Source of the DNA: Tannerellaceae bacterium
GTDB taxonomy: Bacteria; Bacteroidota; Bacteroidia; Bacteroidales; Tannerellaceae
DNA: 5,982 nucleotides
Direction: 5' to 3'
NCBI GenBank assembly: GCA_031267775.1
Contig: JAIRYL010000217.1
Location: forward strand, 1-5,982
This document shows positions 1 to 5,702 of the stretch, one piece after another. Under the pieces are notes generated by a model. The model was given only the letters and a program-made list of their open reading frames with translations. It did not search any database and was not told where the DNA came from. Every line of letters begins with the position of its first letter. Position 1 is the first letter of the stretch. The position numbers and the translations under genes are program-made.

Positions 1-114
1 TTTTCCGCCAAAAAGCCTCAGGGCAAAGCCGTCTTCACGGTAGCCAACCCCTCCGGCGGAAAAGCCCTGATAGTAAAAGGCAGCTCCGGCTGGACAAAGA
101 AGATTGTTCGATAA
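1..114 (+). CDS. 3' end of a truncated gene, possible secreted protein with a T9SS-type C-terminal tail
   Basis: Only the last 37 codons are inside the window; the frame is open from base 1 and stops with TAA at 112-114. The peptide ends ALIVKGSSGWTKKIVR. That is a short beta-strand, a turn, and a basic final strand, which resembles the end of type A sorting domains that direct Bacteroidetes proteins to the type IX secretion system. This is a resemblance of the last strands only; the diagnostic upstream part of the domain is mostly outside the window. The 65 bases 50-114 are identical to the end of the minus-strand gene at 5918-5982, so the two genes share at least their tails, as expected for a paralogous cargo family or recent gene conversion. 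A strong hairpin follows 23 bases after the stop. Coding status is well supported; the secretion assignment is tentative. Confidence 0.6.
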   Translation, partial: FSAKKPQGKAVFTVANPSGGKALIVKGSSGWTKKIVR

Positions 115-235
115 GTTGCCCTGTATAAATAACCTGTAATGCCTCCGCCCGAAAGCGGGGGCATTATTCATTTATCCGGTCTATCGCAACGGTAAGGAGG
201 CTTATACTCCAACCAAGTTTTTTCCCGTATCAGAC
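50..235 (+). repeat. Left copy of inverted repeat (gene end plus terminator plus flank)
   Basis: This stretch matches the reverse complement of 5784-5982. The coding part 50-114 is identical over 65 bases. The non-coding part has one 1-base indel near 119-121, a few substitutions, and a 14-base shorter segment at 191-203. It contains the last 21 codons of the left gene, the hairpin terminator and about 70 bases beyond. Homology stops at about 235, just before the lipoprotein stop codon. It may extend past the window edge on the other side. Confidence 0.9.
138..165 (+). terminator. Hairpin terminator after the left partial gene
   Basis: The stem is AATGCCTCCGC pairing with GCGGGGGCATT (11 pairs, one of them T-G), closed by a 6-base loop CCGAAA. 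It starts 23 bases after the stop codon and is followed by an AT-rich stretch rather than a clean U-tract. The stem is almost symmetrical, so it could also stop transcription arriving from the convergent lipoprotein gene. The same hairpin is preserved at 5868-5895. Confidence 0.75.
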
Positions 236-245
236 AAAAAAGACG

Positions 246-830
246 CTATTTCCCGCCAAAAGAGAAACTAACCGGAATGAACGCCGGAGATGTGACCGGA
301 TAACTTCCTATATTGAACGACGGTTTAATCTGAAAAGTAACGTTCGATTTCTGACTGCCTATGCCTATAAAATTCTTAACAATATTGAGTACGGCATTTT
401 TTGATTCGCCTTTGAGGAGGGTTGTTAAATCAAATCCGATATTTAGCGGCAATACTTGCGTTCCGCCGGCTGCTATATGAACCGATTGACTCACTGTGCC
501 TGTGGTAAACTGCACGTCGTCTATATTCAATATATACTGTAATCCGTTTAGAGAGGCAATGGACTGATTGGGGTTGCTGACATTCAGGTTCAGCGTAAAG
601 TTTAACGGAAGAGTCGACGCGTTACCCGTTAAAAGAGACGTGAGCTGAAGGATTGTAGCAGCCGTAATCCCTTTGGAAAGATTAGTACCCGAAAGAGACA
701 GGTTTGTGATCGATTTGTAATCGAATTTACATTGCGTGAAATTAAATGCGCCTTCCAATTGCTTAACCACATTGCATCCTGAGAATGTGAGAAAGACGGC
801 AAAAGCTAAAATGAGTCGTTTGGATTTCAT
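246..830 (-). CDS. Putative lipoprotein, possibly LEA14-like beta-sandwich domain
   Basis: A 194-residue protein with a basic N-terminus (MKSKR), a hydrophobic stretch at 6-16, and a lipobox-like FSGC ending at Cys19, so it is probably exported and lipid-modified. The residues after Cys19 (NVVKQ) carry no acidic cluster, so a surface-export signal is not evident and a periplasm-facing anchor is more likely. The mature part has few charges, is rich in Ser, Thr, Asn, Leu and Ile, and shows alternating beta-strand patterns, for example LNFTLNLNVSNPN around 76-88. This resembles LEA type 2 (LEA14-like) beta-sandwich lipoproteins known in Bacteroidetes. That family call is from pattern recognition and is moderate only; no catalytic motif is visible. 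The start ATG follows a good promoter by about 27 bases and no Shine-Dalgarno is present. The gene converges on the left partial gene and diverges from the fusion gene at 957. Confidence 0.8.
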   Translation of the reverse strand: MKSKRLILAFAVFLTFSGCNVVKQLEGAFNFTQCKFDYKSITNLSLSGTNLSKGITAATILQLTSLLTGNASTLPLNFTLNLNVSNPNQSIASLNGLQYILNIDDVQFTTGTVSQSVHIAAGGTQVLPLNIGFDLTTLLKGESKNAVLNIVKNFIGIGSQKSNVTFQIKPSFNIGSYPVTSPAFIPVSFSFGGK

Positions 831-856
831 AAGATAGTTGTTTGTTAATTATAGCA

Positions 857-889
857 CAAATGTATAAAAAAGGAAACAACCCGGGCAAG
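857..889 (-). promoter_or_regulatory. Bacteroidetes-type promoter for the lipoprotein gene
   Basis: Read on the minus strand there is a TACATTTG core (857-864), fitting the TAnnTTTG -7 consensus. A CTTG (886-889) lies 21 bases upstream, one base off the TTTG -33 consensus. The predicted transcript start is near 850, about 20 bases before the ATG. Confidence 0.6.
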
Positions 890-893
890 CCGG

Positions 894-925
894 TTTCACT
901 AAATAAATTTTATCCCGTATATTTG
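894..925 (+). promoter_or_regulatory. Bacteroidetes-type promoter for the DUF4468-flavin reductase gene
   Basis: TTTC (894-897, one base off TTTG), a 20-base spacer, and TATATTTG (918-925) fit the -33/-7 pattern. The start would fall near 932, leaving a leader of about 25 bases. Its -33 element lies only four bases from that of the opposing lipoprotein promoter, so the two may compete or share control. An imperfect GC-rich dyad (about 878-895) sits between them; whether it is an operator is unknown. Confidence 0.55.
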
Positions 926-956
926 CCGGCGTTTCAATTATAAAAACCTCCATACC

Positions 957-2081
957 ATGAAGCCGCTATTCTTACTGCTGTCTTTTCTTCCCGTACTCCT
1001 GTTCGCTCAGACGGATGAAAAATACGTAGCCGGCGCCGTACCGGAAGAAAACGGGAAAGTCGTTTTCTCGAAAAGCATTACGGCGCCGTCTTTATCCCAA
1101 AGCCAATTGCACCATACGTTACTGGAGTGGACAAAAAAACGGTTTAATAACGCCCGCAGCCGGCTTGTTTACGAGAACGCAGAAAAAGGCGAAATAGCCG
1201 CTTTGGGCGAAGATTACCTGGTTTTTGAAAACAATGCCCTTTCTTTAGACCGCTCGCTTATGTCATACCAACTGATTGTTACCTGTACCGGAAATACGTG
1301 TACGCTTTCCATGCAAAACATACGGTACGAATATACTGTTTCCTATCAACGCGAACCGGAACGATACGCGGCCGAAGCGTGGATTTCGGATAAGGCGGCT
1401 TTGCATAAAGGCAAGCTTGCCCGGCTAAACGGCAAGTTTCGCATAGCCACGATCGATTATGCCGCGCATCTGCTGGATGAAGCCGAATCTGCGGTCGCCG
1501 AATCTACGGTCGCCGAATCCATCCTGCCGCCTGCAAGCGAAAATACCGGTTTGCAAGCCGAAACGCCGTCTCTTCTGCCGGGGTACAGGCAGATCCCTGC
1601 CGACAAGATACCCGGAAACATTATCAGCATGCTATCGGAAGACTGGGCGCTTATTACGGCGGGCAACGACGCCTCTTTTAATATGATGACAGCCGGCTGG
1701 GGCGGGTTAGGCAGACTGTTGGACAAGCCGGTAGCTTTTTGTTTTATTCATCCTGCACGCTATACTTATCGATTTATGGAAGAGAATGATACGTTTACGC
1801 TGTCTTTCTATGCCGAAGCATACAGGGAAGCGCTTCAATACTGCGGGAGCGCCTCCGGAAGAGATACCGATAAAGTAAAAGGTTCGGGGCTTAGCCCGAT
1901 AACAACGCCCTCAGGAAGCATGGCTTTCAGCGAAGCCCGGATGATTATTGAATGTCGTAAACTGATATCGCAACCATTCGACGCAAAAGTTGTTACGGAT
2001 GAAAAAATACGCGACGAGTGGTTGGGTAAACAAATGCATACGATGTATATAGGCGAAATTATCCATGTGTGGATGAAATAA
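957..2081 (+). CDS. Exported fusion of a DUF4468-like domain and a flavin-reductase-like domain
   Basis: A 374-residue protein. Residues 1-17 form a signal peptide with probable cleavage at LFA-Q. Residues about 33-130 look like the DUF4468 domain, with a helix around LLEWTKKRFN (55-64) then beta-strands. Residues 139-175 (AWISDKAALHKGKLARLNGKF and on) match the tail often seen in such proteins. A low-complexity Ala/Glu/Ser/Pro linker spans 176-206. Residues about 208-374 resemble the Bacteroidetes flavin reductase-like FMN-binding split barrel: IPGNIISMLSEDW, FNMMTAGWGGLG, FIHPARYTYRFM, FTLSFY, CGSASGRDTDKVK, and the terminal MYIGEIIHVWMK. That family is normally a stand-alone, cytoplasmic protein of about 170-190 residues. 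Here it is in one frame behind a secretion signal, which suggests a periplasmic or surface location. How flavin and reductant would reach it is unknown. No Shine-Dalgarno is seen. It converges on the EEP gene with 8 bases between stops. Confidence 0.88.
   Translation: MKPLFLLLSFLPVLLFAQTDEKYVAGAVPEENGKVVFSKSITAPSLSQSQLHHTLLEWTKKRFNNARSRLVYENAEKGEIAALGEDYLVFENNALSLDRSLMSYQLIVTCTGNTCTLSMQNIRYEYTVSYQREPERYAAEAWISDKAALHKGKLARLNGKFRIATIDYAAHLLDEAESAVAESTVAESILPPASENTGLQAETPSLLPGYRQIPADKIPGNIISMLSEDWALITAGNDASFNMMTAGWGGLGRLLDKPVAFCFIHPARYTYRFMEENDTFTLSFYAEAYREALQYCGSASGRDTDKVKGSGLSPITTPSGSMAFSEARMIIECRKLISQPFDAKVVTDEKIRDEWLGKQMHTMYIGEIIHVWMK
1482..1520 (+). repeat. 15-base tandem repeat in the interdomain linker
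   Basis: Two full 15-base units (GCCGAATCTGCGGTC and GCCGAATCTACGGTC, differing at one base) are followed by a 9-base partial unit. They encode AESAV-AESTV-AES at residues 176-188, exactly between the two domains. Because the unit is a multiple of three, slippage would lengthen or shorten the linker without breaking the frame. Confidence 0.9.
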
Positions 2082-2089
2082 ACGCCCGG

Positions 2090-3190
2090 CTATTCGGTCA
2101 GTTTAAAATAACACCAAAGGGGATAATGGTCGGAGTATTTCACGTGGCCTGTCTGACACTTGATGGCCTGCATATTTGACGAATGCAGTATATTATCTAT
2201 CCTGAACCAAAAAAAGTTTTGATTGTACGTTACGCCCAATCCCCTGCCCGATTCGGCAAAAGCGTCCAGCAACGCCCCTTGTATCGTGCGGTGCGCATAC
2301 GAAACGGGCGTATCGTTAAAATCGCCGCATACCAGCAGATAGTCGCTCTTTACCTGTCGTATCTCCCGGGCTACCGTCCGGGCTTGTTTGGCGCGTATCA
2401 GGTAAGCGGGGCCTAACTTTTGCTGTATCGTTCCTTTCAAACCGTCGAATGTTTCAGCGCCTGCCCTTTTTATAAAGGCCGAATAGCGGGTCTTATCTTC
2501 CATAGTCAGTTTAAACGATTCCAGATGATTATTTATCAGGGTGAGTTTTTTCCCATTAATATCTATTTCGTGAATAGAAGAACCGTTGTTTTCGCTTTTG
2601 TAATTAATCCGCCGCGAGTTTACGATGGGATATTTTGAATAAACAGCCAATCCCCAATTACTGTTATTCACCAGAATAACAGACTTGTACGGATACATAT
2701 TCAGCGCTTTATCCAGCTTTGCGGCAGTAAGCCCTTTTCCTGATTTTGGGGAATAATATTCCTGCATACAGACAATGTCTGCATTTGAGCCGGCAATATA
2801 GTTGACGATTTCATTGGGGGATTCTTCGGTATGGTCTTTATAGGCAAACCCCATTACATTGTATGTAAGCGCTTTGATAACATTTTCATCGGGAATGGAT
2901 TCGTTTTTTAAATGCAAGGGAAAGTAGCCGCGAACCGATTGCCAACCGATGATAAAGGCAACGACCCCTATCAGGATATACTTCCAATTCCGACAGAGCA
3001 GCCAGTATATACAAAAAAAGATATTCAGCAAACAGATAAAAGGAAAAACCAATCCCAGATAAGAAAACAACAGGCTTTTTTCAGGAGAAACACGGTCTGA
3101 AAAAGCGGAAACAATCAACAGCAAGGCTGTCAGCACATGGGCTATTACGGCAACGTATCTGATTATATTTTTAAAAACAGTCCCTCTCAT
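2090..3190 (-). CDS. Membrane-anchored endonuclease/exonuclease/phosphatase (EEP) family protein
   Basis: A 366-residue protein with three predicted N-terminal membrane helices (about 10-30, 41-65 and 69-88), then an EEP hydrolase domain from about 104 to the end. The active-site set appears complete: TYNVMGF (Asn111), MQEYY (Glu144), NNHLES (His222), GDFND (Asp290, Asn292), RIDNI (Asp332) and SDHYP (Asp354, His355). These residues bind divalent metal and cleave phosphoester bonds in the DNase I / exonuclease III / sphingomyelinase / inositol phosphatase superfamily. The substrate cannot be read from the sequence; nucleic acid, phospholipid and phosphorylated small molecules all remain possible. 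The catalytic side would depend on topology; three helices would place N- and C-termini on opposite faces. It is the last gene of the operon, 9 bases after the rhomboid stop, with no clear Shine-Dalgarno. Confidence 0.9.
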   Translation of the reverse strand: MRGTVFKNIIRYVAVIAHVLTALLLIVSAFSDRVSPEKSLLFSYLGLVFPFICLLNIFFCIYWLLCRNWKYILIGVVAFIIGWQSVRGYFPLHLKNESIPDENVIKALTYNVMGFAYKDHTEESPNEIVNYIAGSNADIVCMQEYYSPKSGKGLTAAKLDKALNMYPYKSVILVNNSNWGLAVYSKYPIVNSRRINYKSENNGSSIHEIDINGKKLTLINNHLESFKLTMEDKTRYSAFIKRAGAETFDGLKGTIQQKLGPAYLIRAKQARTVAREIRQVKSDYLLVCGDFNDTPVSYAHRTIQGALLDAFAESGRGLGVTYNQNFFWFRIDNILHSSNMQAIKCQTGHVKYSDHYPLWCYFKLTE

Positions 3191-3199
3191 GCCAATCTG

Positions 3200-4078
3200 T
3201 TACTTCTTACCGGCGTCAAATAACTGTTTTTTTTCTTCGGCCGAGAGGCTTGCATAACCGGACTGTTTCAATTTATCCAGGATGGCGTCCAACGCCCTGT
3301 TTTCCTCATGCTTACGCGCATGATAATCATAATCCGTTTCGGCCCGTTTATATGAAACGCGCATCTTCGGTTTCCGCTTTCCCATATTCACAACCCTGTC
3401 TATCAAACGGTTCACGAAAGCTGTCCGATCTTTCCCCGTTTTCATCTCCAGGGCAAACCAAATACCAAAGAGCGCTCCCCCCAAATGGGCGATATGTCCT
3501 CCTGCATTGGTGGAAGCGATTGCCAGAAAATCCAGTACGACTACGCCCAGCGCCAGAAATATCAATTTAATTCTTCCGATAAACAAGAGGCTGATTTCGT
3601 AATCCTGCTTATAAAAAGAAACGGCAAACACAATAGCCATCACCGAAGCCGAAGCCCCGATCAAGGCGCTGTTCAACGCTTCTGCCCGGAAATAAGGAAA
3701 TACGTTATACGCCGCCATAAACAAGGCCGCCCCGGCTATCCCGCCCAAAATATAAACGCCCCCGAACTGACGCGGATTGAAAAATTGCAGAAAGAGCTTG
3801 CCAAACCAATACAGCCACAACATATTAAATAAGATATGCAGAAAGTCGTACTGGGTAAACATATAGGTAATTAGCGTCCAGGGCCTGTATATGAGCTGCA
3901 TGGGAGACGAAGAAACCTGCAAATAATGCAGGAAAGAAAAAGACTGTATGTTAAAAAGAATCAAAAACACGGTTGCCAGACGAATGACGACAAATATCCC
4001 TGCATTTATAAATATATATTTTGTAAGAATATTACCCTCGCGGAATGTACGCGCTAAGTTACCAAAAATATTTTCCAT
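3200..4078 (-). CDS. Rhomboid family intramembrane serine protease (second of pair)
   Basis: A 292-residue protein from the chosen start MENIFGN. Residue numbers here count from the alternative ATG three codons upstream. Six membrane helices are likely (about 23-45, 70-100, 107-128, 142-158, 165-190, 196-214). The rhomboid signatures are intact: HILFN (His84, Asn88) in helix 2, GASAS with catalytic Ser146 in helix 4, and AHLGG with catalytic His201 in helix 6. The serine motif has Ala in place of the more usual Gly after Ser. A cytoplasmic tail of about 80 residues is basic, then ends with a small helical segment (residues about 262-292, LDAILDKL...SLSAEEKKQLF), as often seen in Bacteroidetes rhomboids. 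The start at 4078 is preferred because AAAGGAGG lies 9 bases upstream; the ATG at 4085-4087 would abut it. It overlaps the upstream rhomboid gene by 20 bases, which suggests translational coupling. Substrates are unknown. Confidence 0.92.
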   Translation of the reverse strand: MENIFGNLARTFREGNILTKYIFINAGIFVVIRLATVFLILFNIQSFSFLHYLQVSSSPMQLIYRPWTLITYMFTQYDFLHILFNMLWLYWFGKLFLQFFNPRQFGGVYILGGIAGAALFMAAYNVFPYFRAEALNSALIGASASVMAIVFAVSFYKQDYEISLLFIGRIKLIFLALGVVVLDFLAIASTNAGGHIAHLGGALFGIWFALEMKTGKDRTAFVNRLIDRVVNMGKRKPKMRVSYKRAETDYDYHARKHEENRALDAILDKLKQSGYASLSAEEKKQLFDAGKK

Positions 4079-4823
4079 TCTTTGCATCCTCCTTTTTCCA
4101 GTAAGAAATTAAAAAATAGCCAAACAGCATCCCCCCTAAATGGGCGAAATGAGCAACGTTATCTCCTCTGAAATCGGCAAAGCCAAGAAACAGTTCGATC
4201 AAACCATATCCGACAACAAAGTATTTGGCCTTGACAGGTATCGGTACAAACATGATATATAAAGGAATATTGGGAAACAACAGGCCAAACGCCAGCAATA
4301 TGCCGAATACGGCTCCCGAAGCGCCTACCATGGGTATATTTATCAGCAGATTAAGCTGCCCGGCCAAACCGGTATAGTTCATTCCTTCGCCAATTACTTG
4401 CCAGCCTTCCCGGTAAACCTGATCGATGACGCCGGAGGATAAACCTTTTTCAACGGCTTTGATTCGTACAAACGCTACCAGTATATTCAATAATCCGGCT
4501 CCAATGCCTGTTATTATGTAATAGATAAGAAAACGTTTCGCCCCCCAAACCTGTTCGAGCGCCCGCCCAAACATATACACGGCAAACATATTGAAGAATA
4601 AATGCGTAACCGAATGCGTATCGTGCATGAACATATAGGATACCAATTGAATCGGATTAAAATTTTTAGCGGCAGGATAATACAGGGCCAGCAAATCTGT
4701 TAAATCAATATTAATTTTGGGCAAAACGATACTCGCTATCCAAAAAATCACATTAATTATTAGCAGGTTTTTCGTTACTTCGGGTATCGAATTAAGGAAA
4801 CCTGAATTATTATAATTCATCAT
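4059..4823 (-). CDS. Rhomboid family intramembrane serine protease (first of pair)
   Basis: A 254-residue protein, near the basic six-helix rhomboid core length. Helices are likely at about 17-35, 57-87, 98-118, 161-183, 185-212 and 222-241. The catalytic signatures are complete: HLFFN (His74, Asn78), GASGAVFG with catalytic Ser169, and AHFAHLGG with catalytic His228. A polar loop of about 40 residues (120-160) separates helices 3 and 4, longer than in the neighbouring rhomboid. It lacks the long cytoplasmic tail of its partner. Two adjacent ATG codons begin the frame (4818-4823); no Shine-Dalgarno separates them, so either could be used. It is the first gene of a three-gene minus-strand operon and diverges from the HU gene. 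Both proteases appear active by sequence, so the pair is probably not an enzyme/pseudoenzyme couple. Confidence 0.93.
   Translation of the reverse strand: MMNYNNSGFLNSIPEVTKNLLIINVIFWIASIVLPKINIDLTDLLALYYPAAKNFNPIQLVSYMFMHDTHSVTHLFFNMFAVYMFGRALEQVWGAKRFLIYYIITGIGAGLLNILVAFVRIKAVEKGLSSGVIDQVYREGWQVIGEGMNYTGLAGQLNLLINIPMVGASGAVFGILLAFGLLFPNIPLYIMFVPIPVKAKYFVVGYGLIELFLGFADFRGDNVAHFAHLGGMLFGYFLISYWKKEDAKNGKYFW
4088..4095 (-). promoter_or_regulatory. Shine-Dalgarno sequence that decides the second rhomboid start
   Basis: Read on the minus strand this is AAAGGAGG, a near-perfect anti-16S match lying within the coding sequence of the upstream rhomboid. It is 9 bases before the ATG at 4078 and 0 bases before the ATG at 4087. 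A strong site like this is noticeable in a window where the other starts lack one. It favours the downstream start and independent or coupled re-initiation. Confidence 0.65.
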
Positions 4824-4845
4824 AATATAAGTCTTTTTGTTTAGA

Positions 4846-4853
4846 CAAAGGTA
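4846..4853 (-). promoter_or_regulatory. Probable -7 element for the rhomboid-rhomboid-EEP operon
   Basis: On the minus strand the sequence is TACCTTTG, matching TAnnTTTG, 22 bases upstream of the first ATG. No good TTTG lies 19-21 bases further upstream, so the promoter may be weak or activator-dependent. Confidence 0.5.
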
Positions 4854-4923
4854 TACATAATTTGGTATTTATGACGTAGTTGATAATAAAACATGGAAAA
4901 ACGATAAAAAAAATGCCTTTTTC

Positions 4924-4954
4924 TTTGTAATATATCAAAATAAAAGTACATTTG
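4924..4954 (+). promoter_or_regulatory. Consensus Bacteroidetes promoter of the HU gene
   Basis: TTTG (4924-4927), a 19-base spacer and TACATTTG (4947-4954) match the -33/-7 consensus exactly. The predicted start is near 4961, giving a 5' leader of about 48 AT-rich bases. A strong promoter fits an abundant nucleoid protein. Confidence 0.75.
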
Positions 4955-5008
4955 AGCCAAACTTAAGGCTATATAAGATTTGTGTAATATAAAAATTTTT
5001 AAACCATC

Positions 5009-5281
5009 ATGAACAAAACTGAATTTATTAGTGCTGTAGCTGAAAAATCCGGCTTAAGCAAAACTGATGCGAAAAAAGCGATAGAAGCTTTTGTAGATAT
5101 TGTTACTGTAGAATTGGGGAAAGGCGGCAAAGTTGCTCTTTTAGGTTTCGGATCTTTTTCTGTTGCTGGAAAAGCCGCGCGTAAAGGCGTTAATCCCAAA
5201 ACAAAACAGCCGATTGACATTCCTGCACGTAATGTCGTTAAATTTAAAGCAGGCGCTGAATTGTCAGATCTTGTTAAATAA
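5009..5281 (+). CDS. HU family DNA-binding protein
   Basis: A 90-residue protein of the usual HU length. The N-terminal helix-turn-helix dimerisation region (1-45, MNKTEFISAVAEKSGLS...) is followed by the family core GFGSFSV (46-52). Next comes the DNA-embracing beta-arm, with ARKGVNP (Pro63 at the tip, the residue expected to intercalate and kink DNA) and IDIPA. It finishes with the strand VVKFKAG and a C-terminal helix. It acts as a dimer that bends and compacts chromosomal DNA. HU-beta-like and single-HU proteins cannot be told apart here, so no symbol is assigned. It has its own promoter and terminator, so it is probably a single-gene transcript, divergent from the rhomboid operon. Its codons are more AT-rich than those of the fusion gene, as is common for highly expressed genes in such genomes. 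Confidence 0.97.
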   Translation: MNKTEFISAVAEKSGLSKTDAKKAIEAFVDIVTVELGKGGKVALLGFGSFSVAGKAARKGVNPKTKQPIDIPARNVVKFKAGAELSDLVK

Positions 5282-5300
5282 AAAAATAAAAAACCGTTTT

Positions 5301-5342
5301 AAAAAAGAAGCTTTCTTATATATGTGGGAGAGCTTCTTTTTT
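5301..5342 (+). terminator. Intrinsic terminator of the HU gene
   Basis: AAAAAAGAAGCT (5301-5312) pairs perfectly with AGCTTCTTTTTT (5331-5342); a few further pairs, including wobbles, can extend inward into the 18-base loop. The descending arm ends in a T-run. It begins 20 bases after the HU stop. Confidence 0.8.
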
Positions 5343-5365
5343 GTATAGGTCCTGTTCAAAAATAA

Positions 5366-5444
5366 CAGGCGAGCCGACTTTAGGGATGTGGAAAATTTAG
5401 GATTGAAGCGTTATAATCCCAGACTGCAGGTCTGAATATTAATA
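5366..5444 (+). repeat. Direct repeat copy R1
   Basis: This 79-base unit recurs at 5703-5782 with three substitutions and one inserted base. It contains two small hairpins: GGATT/AATCC around a 10-base loop, and CAGAC-TGCAG-GTCTG (5420-5434). Just upstream is a separate perfect 6-pair hairpin, CCTGTT/AACAGG (5351-5369). No coding capacity is evident. Confidence 0.9.
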
Positions 5445-5445
5445 A

Positions 5446-5472
5446 CCCCCAATGAAGCGCAGCGATTGGGGG
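5446..5472. repeat. C-rich hairpin in the left arm
   Basis: CCCCCAAT (5446-5453) pairs with ATTGGGGG (5465-5472) around an 11-base loop. The right-arm counterpart has an A-T pair changed to G-C at the second-innermost pair of the stem. Confidence 0.85.
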
Positions 5473-5629
5473 ATAGCCCAATAACTCCTCGCCTCACTCA
5501 ACCCGGAGGGTTGAATATCCGAAATAAATACGTATGCAGAGAAAATGGGATTGTGCCGGAAGTTCCACAGCCGTATGAACAGATATTCAACCCTCCGGGT
5601 TGACGGAGAGGGAGGAGGCGTCTCGCTAC

Positions 5630-5656
5630 CCCCCAGTCGCTTCGCTTCACTGGGGG
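5630..5656. repeat. C-rich hairpin in the right arm
   Basis: CCCCCAGT (5630-5637) pairs with ACTGGGGG (5649-5656) around an 11-base loop. It is the inverted relative of the hairpin at 5446-5472, with both partners of one base pair changed so that pairing is kept. Confidence 0.85.
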
Positions 5657-5702
5657 TTATTAACATTCAGACCTGCGGTCTGTGAAGAAACACAGGGTTT
5701 TG

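Larger units (their letters stand above)
5420..5682. repeat. Long nested inverted repeat (MITE- or REP-like element of unknown type)
   Basis: Arms 5420-5518 and 5583-5682 are inverted copies around a 64-base centre. The outer 50 or so bases of each arm match with about five differences, the middle part is diverged, and the inner 21 bases (5498-5518 and 5583-5603) match exactly. Each arm holds smaller hairpins: CAGAC/GTCTG at the outer end, a C-rich 8-pair stem, and CAACCC-GGA-GGGTTG at the inner end. No transposase is encoded. A 75-codon minus-strand frame runs through it but looks like chance. It may be a non-autonomous mobile repeat, a cruciform, or a structured RNA; the sequence alone does not decide. 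Confidence 0.85.

Noticed and set aside
1457..1726. Open frames on either strand inside the fusion gene
   Set aside because: They are shadows of a well-supported coding frame with recognisable domains, and arise from its GC-rich composition.
957..2081. Fusion as a frameshift or missing stop between two genes
   Set aside because: The linker is in frame, has consistent composition and an in-frame 15-base repeat. No broken start or stop is visible at the junction. An assembly join cannot be fully excluded without reads.
2183..3832. Several plus-strand open frames opposite the EEP and rhomboid genes
   Set aside because: The minus-strand frames carry complete catalytic motifs; the plus-strand peptides show no family resemblance.
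5408..5418. TTATAAT motif in R1 (and in R2) as a sigma-70 promoter
   Set aside because: Promoters elsewhere in this window follow the TAnnTTTG pattern, and here the motif is part of a GGATT/AATCC hairpin with no gene downstream.
5439..5666. 75-codon minus-strand open frame through the palindromic element
   Set aside because: It consists almost wholly of inverted-repeat sequence, has no promoter or ribosome site in view, and its peptide shows no recognisable domain. The repeat structure explains it better than coding.
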